Assembly: GCA_029071325.1 (NCBI GenBank)
Contig: JAIEAP010000043.1
Coordinates: 192,781-256,780 of the forward strand
Direction: 5' to 3'
DNA length: 64,000 nt
Origin: Lachnospiraceae bacterium
GTDB taxonomy: Bacteria > Bacillota > Clostridia > Lachnospirales > Lachnospiraceae
This document shows positions 61,647 through 64,000 of the stretch, in pieces. The translations under genes and the position numbers were made by a program. The notes under the pieces are model-generated. The model did not search any database and had not been told where the DNA came from. It worked only from the letters and a program-made list of their open reading frames with translations. How positions within the stretch are numbered: the first letter of the stretch is position 1; the number at the start of each line of letters is the position of its first letter.

Positions 61647-64000
61647 CTACCCAAAAAATCCCAGTTTATCCAGTGCATCGATGGCATTTTCCAGATAATT
61701 GTCATCTGTGATCGGCCACTTATAACCCAGGCGGTACAACACCTCCGTGGTGAACTGGTTTTTATATCCAACTGTGTAAACCTGCTCCCCGTCTCTTGAA
61801 GCATATGCGATCAATCCGGACACCGCCTCGCTGTCTTCATGGGTTGCAGCATAATCATTCACTGCCTGTTCAAACTGATCATCACTTACTATCTGAATCT
61901 CAAATCCGTGATTTCTCATTGCATAGATCAAATCTCCCATAAAAATATGGTGGCTGTTGCATGCGTGATAAACGGTGAAATTCTTATCTGTTCCTGCCAG
62001 CTTCAAAATTGCCTCCGCAGTCGAATCGATAGGCGAAAATTCAGCGCTTTCATTCATACCGCTTACAGGGAACATTCCCACTGCCACATATCCGCGCACA
62101 CCCCGTAAGAATCCATTGGTGATGAAGTTAATCTGGAATTCGCCATCCGAGTTACGGCTCATCAGATTCCCCACACGGATGATCTTAGCATCCAGTCCAT
62201 CATGAACTGCTTCCAGTATATAACGCTCCGCCAGGAATTTTGTCCGGATATATTCATTTGTAATTCTCTGTCCAATATACAGCTCATGCTCACAGAGATC
62301 CCTGTCCACGCCAGGTTTATCACCGGTTCCTTCTCCTGCAACAGAGACCGTCGATATCTGGATCAGTCTCCTGTCCATTTCACTGCACAGCGCGATCAGA
62401 TTTCTGACACCGTCTACGTTAATCTTCTGAAGGGTATCATCTGATGAGAAATGCTTTACGCATGCTGCGCAGTTGATCAAGGTCTTAAAAGGATATTCTC
62501 TTAATTTTTCCAATGACTTCTGGTCTGTGATATCTCCGTCAATACAGAAAATCCGATTCCCGAAAAGCTCCTCGCAAGGATCGTCAAAATAATACATCAG
62601 CATGTTCATCAGCCGTTTTTCGGAGGAAGGATATTTCCCTTTCCTTACCAACGCATATACCGTTCCCTCATAAGATTCCAAAAATGTCTTCAACACATGG
62701 ATTCCAAGGAAGCCCGTAGCGCCGGTCAGCAGAATATCGCCCACTTCCTCTTTCTTTACCAGATCTGCGTTCTTTGCCCTGTTGGGGAGGAGAATGCGGT
62801 TGACCTTGTTATAATTATGGGAAGATATTTCATCCTGTTCCACGGTTTCCTCTACCGAGTCTTCACACACCCCTGCTGCAAGCTGTCTCACCGTAGGGTA
62901 TTTGAAAATGTCGGCATATACTACAGGAAGCTTTTTCGCCAGACAAAGCACTGCAATTTTGGACGCAGTCAGTGAGGTGCCGCCCAATTCGAAGAAATTA
63001 TCGTTGATTCCGACTTTCTCCATTCCCAATGCCTTTTCAAATATTTCACAAAGCTGCTCCTGTATCGAATTGGCCGGGGGCACATATCCCTCTCTTTCGG
63101 TCTCCACGTCAGGCGCAGGCAGTGCGCGTTTGTCGATTTTTCCGCCCGGTGTGATGGGCATGCTGTCCAGATGCACATAGAAGGCGGGCAGCATATATTC
63201 CGGCAGCAGCGGCTTTAAAAATTCCTGCCAGGTCTGGGTATCCGGCGATGCACCTGTATAATATGCCACAATATACTTGTTTCCGCTCTTTTCCATGACC
63301 GTGACAGCCGCTTCCACGATTCCCTCATAGGACAGGAGAGCGCCTTCGATTTCGCTTAATTCTACCCGGTATCCCCGGATCTTTACCTGGGAGTCAATCC
63401 TTCCAATGTATTCTATATTTCCGTCGCCTCTCATGCGCACCATATCGCCGGTATGATACATTCTCGCATCATCCGCACAGGTTCTGAAAGGATTTTCAAC
63501 AAAGGCTGCTGCTGTCTTTTCCGGCAGGTTATGATACCCTCTTGCGATCTGCCTGCCCGCATGACACAGTTCCCCTGGCGCCCCCACCGGTAAACGGTTT
63601 AACTTTTCATCCACAATATAGCTGCGCACATTCATCTGCGATCTTCCTATCGGGATGTTCTTATATTCCTTATCCACCACAAACTCTGTGGATGACACCG
63701 TATTTTCAGTGGGTCCATAACCATTGATCATAATGTAGCTGCGGTTATAGTAACGCTTAAATTTCTCACCCCCCAGAGTCATGACCCGCAGATCACAGGG
63801 GTCTGTCAATATTTCCGCTACCAGCTCACCCATCTGGGTAGGGAAGGTTCCCATGGTAATTTTTTCTTTTTTGATGGTCTCAGCCACTTGCAGGGCGTCC
63901 TTTCGGATGGATTCCGGGAAAATGTACAAAAGGGCTCCTGCCGTAAGAGGCGCGAACAGATCATGGACGGATGCATCAAAGCAGAAACTTGCAAATTCCG
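61647..64000 (-). CDS. Non-ribosomal peptide synthetase: adenylation, carrier and thioester-reductase domains (partial, 5' end off window)
   Basis: The frame is open to the right edge; the first methionine (63929) is internal. Visible domains are the end of an adenylation domain (FDASVHDLF, MINGYGPTENTVSS, MYHTGDMVR, QVKIRGYRVELSEIE, PGGKIDKRALP), a carrier domain with FFELGGTSLTAS and a C-terminal reductase (ILLTGATGFLG, catalytic Tyr-Lys in EYIRTKF). A reductase instead of a thioesterase implies release as an aldehyde or alcohol, as in A-T-R NRPSs of gut Clostridia that make peptide aldehydes or pyrazinones. Other modules lie outside the window. Confidence 0.92.
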   Translation of the reverse strand, partial: EFASFCFDASVHDLFAPLTAGALLYIFPESIRKDALQVAETIKKEKITMGTFPTQMGELVAEILTDPCDLRVMTLGGEKFKRYYNRSYIMINGYGPTENTVSSTEFVVDKEYKNIPIGRSQMNVRSYIVDEKLNRLPVGAPGELCHAGRQIARGYHNLPEKTAAAFVENPFRTCADDARMYHTGDMVRMRGDGNIEYIGRIDSQVKIRGYRVELSEIEGALLSYEGIVEAAVTVMEKSGNKYIVAYYTGASPDTQTWQEFLKPLLPEYMLPAFYVHLDSMPITPGGKIDKRALPAPDVETEREGYVPPANSIQEQLCEIFEKALGMEKVGINDNFFELGGTSLTASKIAVLCLAKKLPVVYADIFKYPTVRQLAAGVCEDSVEETVEQDEISSHNYNKVNRILLPNRAKNADLVKKEEVGDILLTGATGFLGIHVLKTFLESYEGTVYALVRKGKYPSSEKRLMNMLMYYFDDPCEELFGNRIFCIDGDITDQKSLEKLREYPFKTLINCAACVKHFSSDDTLQKINVDGVRNLIALCSEMDRRLIQISTVSVAGEGTGDKPGVDRDLCEHELYIGQRITNEYIRTKFLAERYILEAVHDGLDAKIIRVGNLMSRNSDGEFQINFITNGFLRGVRGYVAVGMFPVSGMNESAEFSPIDSTAEAILKLAGTDKNFTVYHACNSHHIFMGDLIYAMRNHGFEIQIVSDDQFEQAVNDYAATHEDSEAVSGLIAYASRDGEQVYTVGYKNQFTTEVLYRLGYKWPITDDNYLENAIDALDKLGFFG

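Overview
The window looks like chromosomal DNA from an anaerobic, low-to-mid GC Gram-positive bacterium of the class Clostridia, most likely a gut Lachnospiraceae. The evidence is the Bacillus/Clostridium-type order of the core genes (murE-priA ... def-fmt-rsmB-rlmN-stp-prkC-rsgA-rpe-thiN and dgt-dnaG-rpoD-trmK-nif3), GHKL/LytTR regulators, VTC/DUF4956 and Cthe_2159-type genes, a ferredoxin-type aldo/keto reductase, and consensus TTGNNN-17-TATAAT promoters. No phage, plasmid, insertion sequence or CRISPR was seen. Almost all genes are on the minus strand.

Layout by coordinate: (1) 1-8773 is a cell-surface and regulatory module. It has a very large secreted beta-helix/InlB-repeat protein (cut by the left edge), an AgrC-like kinase fused to an extracytoplasmic DUF3298 (RsiV-like) domain, a LytTR response regulator and a second AgrC-like kinase. 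A shared 25-bp motif lies upstream of both the surface gene and the regulator operon. (2) 8860-22932 holds translation, cell-wall and PASTA-kinase housekeeping genes. (3) 23197-28060 holds a CmpB-like membrane protein, a PH-domain protein, pyrBI with a clear promoter, and a DnaJ/DUF5685/zinc-ribbon operon. (4) 28156-28540 is rnpB with its promoter; its terminator is at 28021-28060. (5) 28567-33472 is a compact biosynthesis-like cluster (adenylate-forming ligase, carrier protein, free-standing condensation-domain protein, alpha/beta hydrolase, SCP2 protein) beside a divergent TetR gene with two operator-like palindromes. (6) 34305-41564 is a nucleoside kinase and the macromolecular-synthesis operon. 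(7) 41891-44628 is a ferredoxin-type aldo/keto reductase and a hybrid kinase. (8) 44832-50264 is a two-component system with VTC polyphosphate polymerase, DUF4956 and a Cthe_2159-like lipoprotein. (9) 50310-50471 is tRNA-Leu(CAG) with promoter and terminator. (10) 50483-55616 is a BceRS/AB-like two-component system and ABC transporter. (11) 55606-57621 holds a B12/metal-linked pair of cysteine-rich proteins and an alkyltransferase-like protein. (12) 57641-64000 holds a lipoprotein, a partner-switching cassette (HATPase, PP2C sensor phosphatase, STAS), a Sfp-type phosphopantetheinyl transferase, and an NRPS (A-T-reductase) cut by the right edge.

The most unusual things seen are the kinase-DUF3298 fusion and its apparent regulon motif; a family of branched, nested palindromic intergenic elements that share sequence modules; a roughly 640-bp imperfect inverted repeat at 56283-56925; and the condensation/carrier/ligase cluster. 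Both OmpR-family systems have 11-bp-spaced direct repeats placed 8-9 bp upstream of a -10 box. Function calls rest on motifs and gene order read by eye; no database search was run.
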